A DNA stretch of 64,000 bases from Anaerolineaceae bacterium (GTDB taxonomy: Bacteria; Chloroflexota; Anaerolineae; Aggregatilineales; Phototrophicaceae). Shown piece by piece: positions 24,078 through 32,901 of this stretch (position 1 is the stretch's first letter; each line of letters begins with the position of its first letter). The position numbers and the translations under genes are program-made. Location: positions 372,788 through 436,787 of the forward strand of contig PABP01000036.1 of NCBI GenBank assembly GCA_002699585.1. The letters are read 5' to 3'. The notes under the pieces are model-generated. The model had not been told where the DNA came from and did no database searches. It was given only the letters and a program-made list of their open reading frames with translations.

Positions 24078-25777
24078 TGCTCGACTTGATCCTGTACAAC
24101 GCTCAGATCGCGGATGTATTTCGGCTGCGCCTGTTTGAAGGCTGGGTTGGTATCCGTAATGGCCGCTTCGCCTATGTCGAAGAAGGTGTGCCGCCGGAGG
24201 AGATCGAAGCCAAAGCCAGAGAAGATGTCGGCGGGTTGATACTGGCACCAGGGCTGGTTGAATCGCACATGCATATTGAGTCCAGCCTGATTACACCGCG
24301 CCGCTTTGCCGAAACCGTGATTCCGTTTGGCACGACGACTATCCTCAGCGACCCGCACGAGGTCGGTAATGTGGCCGGGGAAGCCGGTGTGCGCTGGATG
24401 TTCGATGCTTCGCGCGATCTGCCGCTGAAGATTTACCACTCCATCCCAAGCTGCGTGCCAGCGACCGACCCGGCCTATGAATGGACCGAGCAGGTCTTTG
24501 ATGCCGATGTCATCACACGGCTGGCTGAGGAGCCGACAGTCATCGCGCTGGGCGAAGTCATGGACTATCGCGGGCTGATGGGGGCCAACGAACGCTTGCA
24601 GGCCATTGTCAAAGCCGCCTGGGATGCCGGACTCATGGTCGAGGGCCATATTCCGACGCTGCGTGGGCCGGAGCTATCAGAGTACCTCGAACATGGGGTT
24701 GGCTCCGATCATACGCTGGCCTACCCGGAGAAAATCGAGGAACAGCTCAGCAAGGGGCTGGCTGTCATGCTACAAACCAAGTCGATCACGCCGGAGAACA
24801 TGGCCACAGTCATGAATCTGGCCGATAAATCGCGGGTGCTGCTAGTGACGGATGACCTCGAACCACCATTATTGATCGAAGGGCACCTGTCGCGTATCGT
24901 CACGCTGGCGATTGAAACTGACCTGCCGCCGCTGGAAGCCTGGGCGTCGGCTTCGATACGACCTGCACGCTATATGGGCCTGCGCGATGTCGGTGGCATC
25001 GCCCCTGGCTTTAAGGCCAATTTCGTGCTGACCAGCGACATGGCCCAATTCCCGCCGGAAGCAGTCTACATCGCGGGTGAAAAATTGGCCGAAAATGGCA
25101 AGTTAGCCCCTGTTCAATGGCCGGACCTGCCGCCAATGACCATCAACAGCCCAGTTCCGGGGCCACTACAGCCGGAGGATTTCCGGCTGGTGACGGATGG
25201 CTCCGGCGCGCGTGAGGTCACGGCCAATGTGGTCGCTATCCAGAACACGATGAACACGCTTACCAAATTAGAGCAAATTACGGTATCGGTCGATGCGGAT
25301 GGCAACCCCATCTTCACTGAAGGCGATGGTCTGGCGCTGGCGTCGATTTATGCGCGGGATGGCAGCTCACATATGGTCGGCATCATCAAGAACACGGGCC
25401 TGGGAGCTGGGGCCTTCGCCAGCACAGTGGCCCATGACTGCCATAATTTGCTGGTTATTGGCCGCGATGCAGCGTCCATGAGTTGGGCGGCACAGGCGGT
25501 CAAAGCGACAGGCGGCGGTGTGGCTGTAGCTGAGGGCGAAAACCTGCTGGCGAGTTTGGCGCTGCCTTACTTCGGTCTGCTGAGTGACGAGCCTGTTCCA
25601 CAGGTAGCGGCTGATCTGGAAGCGGTCGAAACAGCGCTGCGCAGCCTGGGCATGACTCATCAGCGGCCCTTCCTGCTGCTGTCGATCATGAGCCTGAGCG
25701 TCAGCCCGTTCGTCAAGTTCACCGACCGAGGCGTGATTGATACCGAGGCGCGCGACCTGCTGCCAACGTGGGTGTAA
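24077..25777 (+). CDS. ade: Adenine deaminase
   Basis: The 566-aa amidohydrolase converts adenine to hypoxanthine and ammonia. ESHMHIESSLITP (about 62-74) holds the metal-binding HxH, with VEGHIPTLRG and LVTDDLEPP later in the barrel. The C-terminal part (about 370-566), including THDCHNLLV-like AHDCHNLLVIG, is the extra domain found only in Ade and not in adenosine deaminase. Length matches the family. It overlaps udp by one base, giving a salvage pair that frees a nucleobase and deaminates it. Confidence 0.93.
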   Translation: MLDLILYNAQIADVFRLRLFEGWVGIRNGRFAYVEEGVPPEEIEAKAREDVGGLILAPGLVESHMHIESSLITPRRFAETVIPFGTTTILSDPHEVGNVAGEAGVRWMFDASRDLPLKIYHSIPSCVPATDPAYEWTEQVFDADVITRLAEEPTVIALGEVMDYRGLMGANERLQAIVKAAWDAGLMVEGHIPTLRGPELSEYLEHGVGSDHTLAYPEKIEEQLSKGLAVMLQTKSITPENMATVMNLADKSRVLLVTDDLEPPLLIEGHLSRIVTLAIETDLPPLEAWASASIRPARYMGLRDVGGIAPGFKANFVLTSDMAQFPPEAVYIAGEKLAENGKLAPVQWPDLPPMTINSPVPGPLQPEDFRLVTDGSGAREVTANVVAIQNTMNTLTKLEQITVSVDADGNPIFTEGDGLALASIYARDGSSHMVGIIKNTGLGAGAFASTVAHDCHNLLVIGRDAASMSWAAQAVKATGGGVAVAEGENLLASLALPYFGLLSDEPVPQVAADLEAVETALRSLGMTHQRPFLLLSIMSLSVSPFVKFTDRGVIDTEARDLLPTWV

Positions 25778-25822
25778 ATCACGACACTGACAACTGTATA
25801 TCGCCGCAGACTTTTAGCTCAA

Positions 25823-25932
25823 AACCCCACCCCTAAATCCCCTCCCCATGAGGTGAAGGGACTTTTTCCTGCTGCCAAATGGCCAAGAAAGGCATCCTTT
25901 CCCTCATGGGGAAAAGAATTGAGGATAGGAGT
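25823..25932. repeat. Structured intergenic repeat, copy B (downstream of ade)
   Basis: This second copy follows the same plan as 23175-23283 and is in the same orientation. Its inner arms CCCCATGAGG (25844-25853) and CCTCATGGGG (25902-25911) are exact complements but differ in sequence from copy A. It lies 45 bp after the ade stop and before the convergent GNAT gene, and could also act as a transcript end. Confidence 0.7.
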
Positions 25933-25948
25933 CTGATATGATGCTCAA

Positions 25949-26425
25949 TTAATCAAGGGGGTGCTCCATGCGTGAGTGGTTAACGATAAAACCCTGGCTA
26001 GCGAAGAATTCGCGCGCATTGCTGTTGAAGGCCCAGACATCCAGTGTGACGCGCGATACTTGGCGTTCTTTGGCCAGCGATAAAAGGGCCTGCATCAGGC
26101 CTTTGCCGCAGCCCTGTCCGCGCGCATCGGGCGCAACTGAGATTTGCTCGATGTAAAGAGTCGTGTGGGTGTGAATGAATATGTTGTCTGCATAGTGCTT
26201 GAAACGAGCGACGAGGTAGCCAACAGGCTCGTTTTCAATTTCCGCAATGAAGATGATGACATCGTGATCAACGACCATCTCCTGATAGGCAGCCAAGAGA
26301 TATGGGTCATCGACAGACAGCGGCTTGAAAATGTCGGGATGGGCATCGACGTGCATTTGATGAACGGGCATGGTTAGCGCTGCCAACTTGCCGACATCGG
26401 CGGCTGTCGCGGTCCTGATATGCAT
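25949..26425 (-). CDS. GNAT family N-acetyltransferase
   Basis: The 158-aa protein has a full GNAT fold. The acetyl-CoA motif is QISVAPDARGQGCGKGLMQA, with ARGQGCGKG as the Q/RxxGxG/A loop, and the C-terminal strand NSNAREFFASQGF is typical. It transfers acetyl from acetyl-CoA to an amine; the substrate is unknown. The start is ATG at 26425, with AGGAG nine bases upstream, rather than the in-frame ATG at 26449. It converges on ade. Confidence 0.85.
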   Translation of the reverse strand: MHIRTATAADVGKLAALTMPVHQMHVDAHPDIFKPLSVDDPYLLAAYQEMVVDHDVIIFIAEIENEPVGYLVARFKHYADNIFIHTHTTLYIEQISVAPDARGQGCGKGLMQALLSLAKERQVSRVTLDVWAFNSNAREFFASQGFIVNHSRMEHPLD

Positions 26426-26589
26426 GGCTACTCGGCTCCTGGCTGACAATAGGCATTCGCAATAGTACCAGAGGGAACTGCATGTCGCTCCTACGATATA
26501 AAACGCGGCTGTCTATGCAGGTTCTTAAGTCAAATACGGGACACAGGTGTATCTAAAGTGAGGATTCACCCCATCACAAAGGATCGCCT

Positions 26590-27273
26590 GTGTCTGTCTG
26601 GAATACCGTGCTGTACTTTTTGCTCGTCCTCGGTCGCCTGACCAGCCCCAACTATGTTTGCCAACCGGAAATCGCCGATATTCGCTTTGATGGTGCCTAC
26701 GATATCGAAGTTTCGGCGCACCTCATCCAACTGTATAACGAGGACCAGGCTATCCGGCAACCGGGCCAGGACATCGACGTGGCACAACTCATTGAAGATG
26801 ATCGTATTCGGCGCGAGATTGTGCTGGACTATTTGCAAGCGGGCCAGATCACCCGTGCCGATGACCTCTATCGGGCAGCGTTGATCTTCCAGCATGGGGA
26901 TTGTCCGGCGCATTATCAACTGGCAGCGGATTTGGCCCAGCGTGCCTATGAAGATGGCTACACGTCCGGGGGGTGGTTGCACGCCGCCGCCGTGGACCGC
27001 TATCAGCAGAACACGGGCCGATTGCCAAGCTATGGTACGCAGTATACGCTCGATATTCGGGGACATTTTGCCCAGTGTCCGGTCGATGGCAGCGTAACAG
27101 ATGACCAGCGGGCCGAATTAGGCGTACTGAGCCTAAGGGATCTGCATGCACGGGCCAGCAGCTTTGACGGTCAGTTCCAGGTGGAGCCATCCCCATGGGC
27201 TGTCTTTACAGCGCTGCCGGAGATTGGCCCCTATATCTACCAGGCCAGCCTGATCTGGACCTGCCTGCACTAG
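26590..27273 (+). CDS. DUF6624-like protein
   Basis: The 227-aa protein (GTG start at 26590) has a hydrophobic N-terminus (VLYFLLVLGRL) that may be a weak membrane anchor. The body resembles DUF6624 proteins: a repeated D-x-x-R-R-E-I-V segment, IFQHGDCPAHYQLAADLAQRA, then WLHAAAVDRYQQNTGRLPSYGTQY with the conserved W-A-x-D-R-x...Q-x-YGTQ block. The role of this family is unknown. It is convergent with the sulfatase maturase, leaving only 2 bp between stop codons. Confidence 0.55.
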   Translation: MSVWNTVLYFLLVLGRLTSPNYVCQPEIADIRFDGAYDIEVSAHLIQLYNEDQAIRQPGQDIDVAQLIEDDRIRREIVLDYLQAGQITRADDLYRAALIFQHGDCPAHYQLAADLAQRAYEDGYTSGGWLHAAAVDRYQQNTGRLPSYGTQYTLDIRGHFAQCPVDGSVTDDQRAELGVLSLRDLHARASSFDGQFQVEPSPWAVFTALPEIGPYIYQASLIWTCLH

Positions 27274-27275
27274 TG

Positions 27276-28577
27276 CTAGCGTTGGCGCTGGCCATGACAC
27301 TTCTTGAATTTGAGGCCACTGCCACAGGGGCAGGGATCATTGCGACCGGCTTTGGCGAAAGCCGCTTCCAGGGCTTTGTCACGCTCCGCCATGTAGAACA
27401 TGACGTTTGCTGGGGGGCGCTGTTGGGACAGTTGCCCCGCCATGACCTGCATGGGTTCCCCAACGTGGGTAAAGAAATGCTTATAGCCCTCACACAGGTA
27501 ATTCAGGCCCGGTTCGCCATCCGGTGTTTCGATGAAGCGGTTCTTGGGACAGCCGCCATTGCACACGAACTTCACCGGGCACTCACGGCAGTATTGCGGC
27601 AAGGTATCGCGCTTGGCCAGACCAAAATCGCGGGCGCTGTCGCTGACGACGATCTCGCTCAGAGGAATATCGGCAATGTTGCCCATCAGGTACTTGGGTT
27701 CCACAAAGTGGTCGCAGTTATAGACATCGCCATTGTGCTCCATGGCAAAGGCCACGCCGCAAGTTTCCTCAAAGATACACAGGCCAGGACTGTTCCCGGT
27801 CCAGGCGGCCAGGGCGATGTCGAAGATTTGCACGAATACCTGCCCAACATCATGACGCACCCACTCATCGAACATCTCGCTCAGGAACTTGCCATATTGC
27901 AAAGCGCCAACCGAGCGCTCCGTGACCGTATTGCCCTCCTGATAGCCGGTGTCATTATCGCGCTCCACAATCGGGATGAACTGCATGAACTGCGTCTTCA
28001 CCTCGTCGCGCATGAAGCGATAAATTTCCAGGCCGTGATCGGCATTGGCGGCGTGGACGGTCGTCAGTACGTTGAATTCGACGCCATGCTGTTGTAACAG
28101 ACGCAAGCCGTGCATCACGCGATCAAATGTGGGCTGGCCACCTTTATCGACGCGGTAGGCATCGTGTAGGTGCTTGGGGCCATCCAGGCTGATGCCAATC
28201 AGGAAGTCATTTTTAGCGAAAAATTCGCACCAGTCATCATCGAGCGTGACACCATTGGTCTGCAATGCGTTGGTGATGTGCATCCCCGGCTTGCGATGCT
28301 TTTGCTGGTAGCGCACAGCCGTCTTATAGAAGTCGAGGCCCATCAGCGTGGGTTCGCCACCCTGCCAAGCGAAGGTCACATCCGATACTGATTGGGCTTC
28401 GATGTACTGGCGCGTATATTCTTCCAGCAAGTTTTCCGACATGCGGAATTTGCTATTGGGGTAAAGCTGCTCTTTCGACAAAAAGTAGCAATATTTGCAG
28501 TCCAGGTTGCAGATCGCGCCGCGGGGTTTGGTCATCACATGGAAGGCTCGCGGCTGCCATTGGTCAACTACAGTCAT
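27276..28577 (-). CDS. Anaerobic sulfatase-maturing radical SAM enzyme with C-terminal SEC-C motif
   Basis: The 433-aa enzyme oxidises the active-site Cys (or Ser) of a sulfatase to formylglycine. The SAM [4Fe-4S] motif is Cys23-x3-Cys27-x2-Cys30 (AICNLDCKYCYFL), followed by FAWQGGEPTLMG. The SPASM cluster region includes CRECPVKFVCNGGCPKNRF, with further cysteines in CIFEETCGVAF and YNCDHF. The C-terminus adds a SEC-C zinc motif, GRNDPCPCGSGLKFKKCHG, not part of the core enzyme. It sits 176 bp downstream of the sulfatase on the same strand, so the pair is a natural enzyme-activator unit. Confidence 0.92.
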   Translation of the reverse strand: MTVVDQWQPRAFHVMTKPRGAICNLDCKYCYFLSKEQLYPNSKFRMSENLLEEYTRQYIEAQSVSDVTFAWQGGEPTLMGLDFYKTAVRYQQKHRKPGMHITNALQTNGVTLDDDWCEFFAKNDFLIGISLDGPKHLHDAYRVDKGGQPTFDRVMHGLRLLQQHGVEFNVLTTVHAANADHGLEIYRFMRDEVKTQFMQFIPIVERDNDTGYQEGNTVTERSVGALQYGKFLSEMFDEWVRHDVGQVFVQIFDIALAAWTGNSPGLCIFEETCGVAFAMEHNGDVYNCDHFVEPKYLMGNIADIPLSEIVVSDSARDFGLAKRDTLPQYCRECPVKFVCNGGCPKNRFIETPDGEPGLNYLCEGYKHFFTHVGEPMQVMAGQLSQQRPPANVMFYMAERDKALEAAFAKAGRNDPCPCGSGLKFKKCHGQRQR

Positions 28578-28677
28578 TAGGGTCAGCTCTGAAAAAGTCT
28601 ATTGGAAAATGATTGTTTGGCGATTGTACCAGACGCTTTTCACGTTGTCTGTTGATGCTCATTTTGGTATGTCGGCG

Positions 28678-28728
28678 GACGCAGCGTGCTGCGTCCCTGC
28701 GTTCAGTGCTAGGCACAATTATTGTGCC
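28678..28728. repeat. Pair of short palindromes (REP-like)
   Basis: GACGCAG/CTGCGTC (28678-28684 and 28689-28695, 4-nt loop) and GGCACAAT/ATTGTGCC (28712-28719 and 28721-28728, 1-nt loop) lie 16 bp apart in the gap between the sulfatase stop and the maturase start. The second continues CCTAC, like the palindrome at 15759-15786. They could form mRNA hairpins between the two genes. Confidence 0.6.
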
Positions 28729-28753
28729 CCTACGCTGTGTATTGGGCATATTT

Positions 28754-30193
28754 CTACGATCCGAAAGCGGCTTCATCTGTGTTGAGCGTTGCAGTGCGCA
28801 GGATGAGACGGTCTTGTGTCCAATGATCGCGGTACCAGGTGCAAGCCTCGAAGGTGTCGTTGAGGGCTGCCATGCGTTCTTTGAGCATCTGTCGGAATCG
28901 CTCAACAGTAGCTTGGTGGGCCGGGTCGTCGATCAGGTTGTGCATCTGGTACGGGTCGGCGATATTGTTGAACAGCAGTTCCTGGCCATCGACACGATAG
29001 ATCGCATAGGTGTACTGTTTGCTGCGCAGCGCGCGCCACTCGTGGTCATCCTCGAAGATAGCCGTCGCGCCCATGCCTTGCAAGAAGGCCGCTTGCGGCT
29101 CGTCACCGTGCTGGCCATAGGCACAATGGCTGAGGTCCACGCCTTCGACCTCGGCGGGAATGGGCAGGTTCATCATGCTGAGCAAGGTCGGCATGATGTC
29201 CGGCGTGTTGAGGCAGGCATCGGATACACTGCCAACCGGGACATAGCCAGGGTAGCGCAGGACAAAGGGCACGCGCACGGATTCCTCGTAGAAGATATTC
29301 TTCGCACGGCGACCCTGTGCCCCAAACATTTCACCATGATCTGATGTGAACACAAAAATTGTGTTTTCACGCAGGCCCATGTCATCTATCGCATCTAACA
29401 AACGGCCCATGTTCCAATCGAGGTTGGCGGTCATGGCATAGTAGACGCGCATCCATTCCGTAAGCTGCTGACGCTGCTCCTCGGAGAGGCGTGCCCAGGC
29501 ATCGGCATGGGGATCGTTATCGGGTTTATAGTTGGGTGGCAACTGGAAATCGACCTCGCGGAACAGGTCATAATATTCCGCAGGAACGCCGTCTTCCTCC
29601 CAGGGATCATGAGGCGTACCCAGCGACAAAAACAGCGTGAAGGGCTTATCGGCTTGGTTGGCTTGGCGCAGTTTTTCGATGGCGAGATCCGTCTGGCCAT
29701 CCGGCTCGTAACCAGGGATGACGATCTGCTGCGGGCTGTTCTCGTGATAATACTGGTTCCAGTAAGTATGGTGGAACCCATACGAGGCCCAGTAGCCATC
29801 GAAGCCGAGGCGATATGGCCCCGGTGGCGTGTAGGAATTCTTGGGGTCATCATGGTTGCCGAGTTCATTGGCCCACAGGTGCCACTTGCCGATGTAATAC
29901 GTATCGTAGCCGCCATCATGCAGGACGTGGCCCCAACCGACGTGATTGGGGTTCATGCGCAGCTCGTTGATGACCATGCCCGTGCTGCTGGAATACTTGC
30001 CCGTGAACAACGAGGCACGATAAGGGCCACACATGGGATGACCGGACACACAGTTGGTGAAGGTCACGCCTTCCTCAGCTAGAGCATCAATGCGCGGCGT
30101 ATGGGCTTTGTCATCGCCAGCCAGCCCTACCGACTGCCACCGGAGTTGGTCGGCGAATACGTAGATGAGGTTGGGCTGTGCGGCTGTCGGCAT
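28754..30193 (-). CDS. Type I sulfatase (formylglycine-dependent)
   Basis: The 479-aa alkaline-phosphatase-fold protein hydrolyses a sulfate ester. Cys55 in MCGPYRASLFTGK is the residue turned into formylglycine. Metal ligands are visible in VFADQLRWQ (Asp15) and FTSDHGEMFGAQG. YIGKWHL is the conserved G-K-W-H block. No signal peptide is present, so the enzyme and its maturase would both work in the cytosol, on a sulfated sugar already imported. It precedes the maturase gene. Substrate is unknown; sulfated plant or algal glycans are candidates. Confidence 0.92.
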   Translation of the reverse strand: MPTAAQPNLIYVFADQLRWQSVGLAGDDKAHTPRIDALAEEGVTFTNCVSGHPMCGPYRASLFTGKYSSSTGMVINELRMNPNHVGWGHVLHDGGYDTYYIGKWHLWANELGNHDDPKNSYTPPGPYRLGFDGYWASYGFHHTYWNQYYHENSPQQIVIPGYEPDGQTDLAIEKLRQANQADKPFTLFLSLGTPHDPWEEDGVPAEYYDLFREVDFQLPPNYKPDNDPHADAWARLSEEQRQQLTEWMRVYYAMTANLDWNMGRLLDAIDDMGLRENTIFVFTSDHGEMFGAQGRRAKNIFYEESVRVPFVLRYPGYVPVGSVSDACLNTPDIMPTLLSMMNLPIPAEVEGVDLSHCAYGQHGDEPQAAFLQGMGATAIFEDDHEWRALRSKQYTYAIYRVDGQELLFNNIADPYQMHNLIDDPAHQATVERFRQMLKERMAALNDTFEACTWYRDHWTQDRLILRTATLNTDEAAFGS

Positions 30194-30366
30194 ACAGAAT
30201 CCCGTTCCTGTGTAGATGCATCTTCTCCCAAAATAGCCTGTTCATAAGCGTGGGGCAAGCCAATGGACTGTATGTCCTGATGGGACAGATCCAGGGAATA
30301 GAAAAAGGCACGACATGTCGTACCCTTATCGTAGATCAAAATGACAGCTATGAATCACACACAGCC

Positions 30367-31416
30367 TTAGCCACCCACAATACGAACAATACGGTCAAAT
30401 ACGATATGGATTGTGGCCTCGGTGTCGCCGCCAGTAGAATTCACGAACAGAACAACAACCGTATCTGTGTCGGGGCAGTAACGGGCGATACTCTGGTAGC
30501 CAGGTACCCAGCCCGTATGTCCGTATTCATAAATCGAGGAATAAATTGCCTGCTCATCCTCATTGAGCAACGAACCCTCATTGAGCGCTTTCAAGAAGAT
30601 GCCGACGTCTTGTGCCGTGGCGACCATCGAGCCAGCCGGACTGATATGATCGAGTTCCTTTAGATCGGGTTCAACTTCATCATGATAGCCGCTGCTAACG
30701 CGCTCCAGAGAATCGACCTCGCTCAACAAACTGTAAGTATCGCTCAGTCCAAGCGGCTCCAGGATTTCGTCCTTGATGTATTGATGGTGGCTGTAGCCCA
30801 GAACCTTGTCGAGAATATCGCCGATCAACTGATAGTTGGTATTGGAATAACGATAGTCACTGTCGGGTGCAAAAACCGCAGGCTGATCTAAAGCATACGC
30901 CAGATAGGCGTCCAGATTCGGCAGGGTTTCGAACCAGGGATAATCGGGATTATCGGTAAAATTCGGGATGCCGCTGCGGTGTTGCAGCATCATTCGCAAC
31001 GTAATCTGATCGGCATTTTCAATGCGCCCCACGAGTTCCGGCAGATAATCGGCCAGCGTGTCATCCAGGGACAAGCGCCCCTCATTGACCAGTTTGGCTG
31101 TCGCTGTGGCGACGTATAACTTGCTGATACTGGCAATCTTGAACAGGGCTTGCGGGTCGGCTGGCACCTGTTCGGCTCGATTTTTCCAACCCGCAGCGTA
31201 AAGCGCTTCTTCGCCTGCTTGATTGACATAGACGATGGCCCCGTCAAACCCGCGATCCACAGCCGCATCCAGATCTTCCTCAACGGTGGCGGGTAAGGGC
31301 GCTAACCAGGCGAACACAGCGTCCCAGGGGACGAATATCACGGCAGTGATGATCCCAATGATGGGCATGATGATCCGAAGAAGTCGTACGGTACGGGTCT
31401 TGTTTAGTTTCTGCAT
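30367..31416 (-). CDS. Class C beta-lactamase-related serine hydrolase, membrane anchored
   Basis: The protein has about 349 residues from the start at 31416. An N-terminal hydrophobic helix (IIMPIIGIITAVIFVPWDAVFAWL) should anchor it. The serine-hydrolase motifs are S-x-x-K in IASISKLYVA and Y-x-N in YRYSNTNYQL; a late GHTGWVPGYQ takes the place of the H/KxG motif. Substrate could be a D-amino acid peptide, ester or beta-lactam. ATG at 31416 is preferred over 31431 and 31488 because GAGAAAGAAAG precedes it. It is a tandem paralogue of 31533-32684, 116 bp apart. Confidence 0.85.
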   Translation of the reverse strand: MQKLNKTRTVRLLRIIMPIIGIITAVIFVPWDAVFAWLAPLPATVEEDLDAAVDRGFDGAIVYVNQAGEEALYAAGWKNRAEQVPADPQALFKIASISKLYVATATAKLVNEGRLSLDDTLADYLPELVGRIENADQITLRMMLQHRSGIPNFTDNPDYPWFETLPNLDAYLAYALDQPAVFAPDSDYRYSNTNYQLIGDILDKVLGYSHHQYIKDEILEPLGLSDTYSLLSEVDSLERVSSGYHDEVEPDLKELDHISPAGSMVATAQDVGIFLKALNEGSLLNEDEQAIYSSIYEYGHTGWVPGYQSIARYCPDTDTVVVLFVNSTGGDTEATIHIVFDRIVRIVGG

Positions 31417-31532
31417 GACTTTCTTTCTCATTATCCAGAGGCTACAGTCGACTGTGCGAGATATGGATCGGTTTGTGATCCAAGGCATACGCCTGATGAC
31501 GATGCCTCGGAAACACTTTTAGAAAGGGCTAT

Positions 31533-32684
31533 TTAGTCGTCTTCGGCGCTCAACAAAGACAGCGCCGGATTCAGCACATCGGCCAAATTTTGTTCAGGAT
31601 CGGCGGCATCGTTATTGTAGAGCATCACCACGACCGTATCGAACTCCGGTGCATAGTTCAGCACGGATCGAAAACCAGCAATATAGCCTGCATGCCCCAT
31701 ATATTGCCCTTGAAGCGAGATACCCATACCGTAAGAACTGCCAGGAGCGGGTGTCGTCATCTCGTTCAGCGACTCAGGATCATCGAACAGCGCCCCACCG
31801 AACAAGCCACGAGCGAAAGCAGTCAGGTCCGATGCGGTCGAGACCAGGCCACCCGCCGACCAACCAACGGATTCATGCAGCTCAGTGACATCGCTCAGGG
31901 TATCGCCAAAACCGGTATAGCCGTGTACCACATCCGTCAGCGCGTCTTCGTAGCAATCCAGGAAGGTTGACGTCATGCCGAGCGGTTCATAGATGGTTGT
32001 GTGATACGCTTCTGCGAGGGGCATAGCCGCGGCTTCTTCGATCACCATGCCGAGCAGCGTGTAGTTGGTGTTGCTGTAGTACCAGCCTTCGCCGGGTGCG
32101 AAGTAGGCGTCTTTGCCATAGACGTAGCTGGCGAGCGTGTCGTAAGGATCTTGTTGGGCACAGGCCAACGTCACGACCCCCGACTCCTCATCAATGACTG
32201 CCTTTGTGAAGATGTCAGCCCAGTACGCCTCGTGCTCGACCACGCTAAACACACCGGATGTGTGCGTCAGCAGGTGGCGCAGCGTGATCTGGTCGCCATT
32301 GGGCAATTGGTCGGCCACGTCCGGCAGCCACTGCGCCAGGGGATCGTCCAGGGTCAGCAGGCCGTCCTCCGCAAGTTGGATGACCACCGTCGCGGTGAAC
32401 ATCTTGGTGATACTGCCGATGCGGAACGCGCCTTCTGGTGACATAGCGACGTCGTTCATGAGGTCCGCGGAACCACTTGCTCCCTCGAATCGGTACTCGG
32501 GTGAGTCGATCCACACCACCATACCGGGCGGGAGTCCGCCTTCGGTCAGATCGTCCATTTCAGTTTGTATCTCGGTGACGACTTCCGGCGGGAAGGCCTC
32601 TGAGTCGTCCTGGGCGGTTGCGATGAAGCTGGACAGCAGAATCACCAGAATCAGTGTCAATTTCAAGGTAGTACGTACATGCAT
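31533..32684 (-). CDS. Class C beta-lactamase-related serine hydrolase, secreted
   Basis: The 383-aa protein has a signal peptide (LILVILLSSFIATAQ). The nucleophile is Ser91 with Lys94 (GSITKMF), Y-x-N is Tyr203-Ser-Asn205 and the third motif is HAGYIAGF. It belongs to the DD-peptidase/esterase-like group of class C enzymes and should act outside the cell. Together with 30367-31416 it forms a tandem pair, this copy first. Substrate is unresolved. Confidence 0.88.
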   Translation of the reverse strand: MHVRTTLKLTLILVILLSSFIATAQDDSEAFPPEVVTEIQTEMDDLTEGGLPPGMVVWIDSPEYRFEGASGSADLMNDVAMSPEGAFRIGSITKMFTATVVIQLAEDGLLTLDDPLAQWLPDVADQLPNGDQITLRHLLTHTSGVFSVVEHEAYWADIFTKAVIDEESGVVTLACAQQDPYDTLASYVYGKDAYFAPGEGWYYSNTNYTLLGMVIEEAAAMPLAEAYHTTIYEPLGMTSTFLDCYEDALTDVVHGYTGFGDTLSDVTELHESVGWSAGGLVSTASDLTAFARGLFGGALFDDPESLNEMTTPAPGSSYGMGISLQGQYMGHAGYIAGFRSVLNYAPEFDTVVVMLYNNDAADPEQNLADVLNPALSLLSAEDD

Positions 32685-32901
32685 TTGAATGCTCCTCAGG
32701 AAAGTAATGGGTTGCTCTAGAGTCTCTACGGGTGGTTGGCGCGAATGTGTCGCAGATCGCCAACTTCTTTACACTTTTTTATGTGTCACGCTCACATGTT
32801 GGCTCAGGCTCAGCATGAGCCGTTTAATCATTGGATTTTCCTTCGTTGTGATTGTGAACATAGAATTTCTACGATCTTTGTCAGGCAAGGCCGTAGCTTG
32901 G

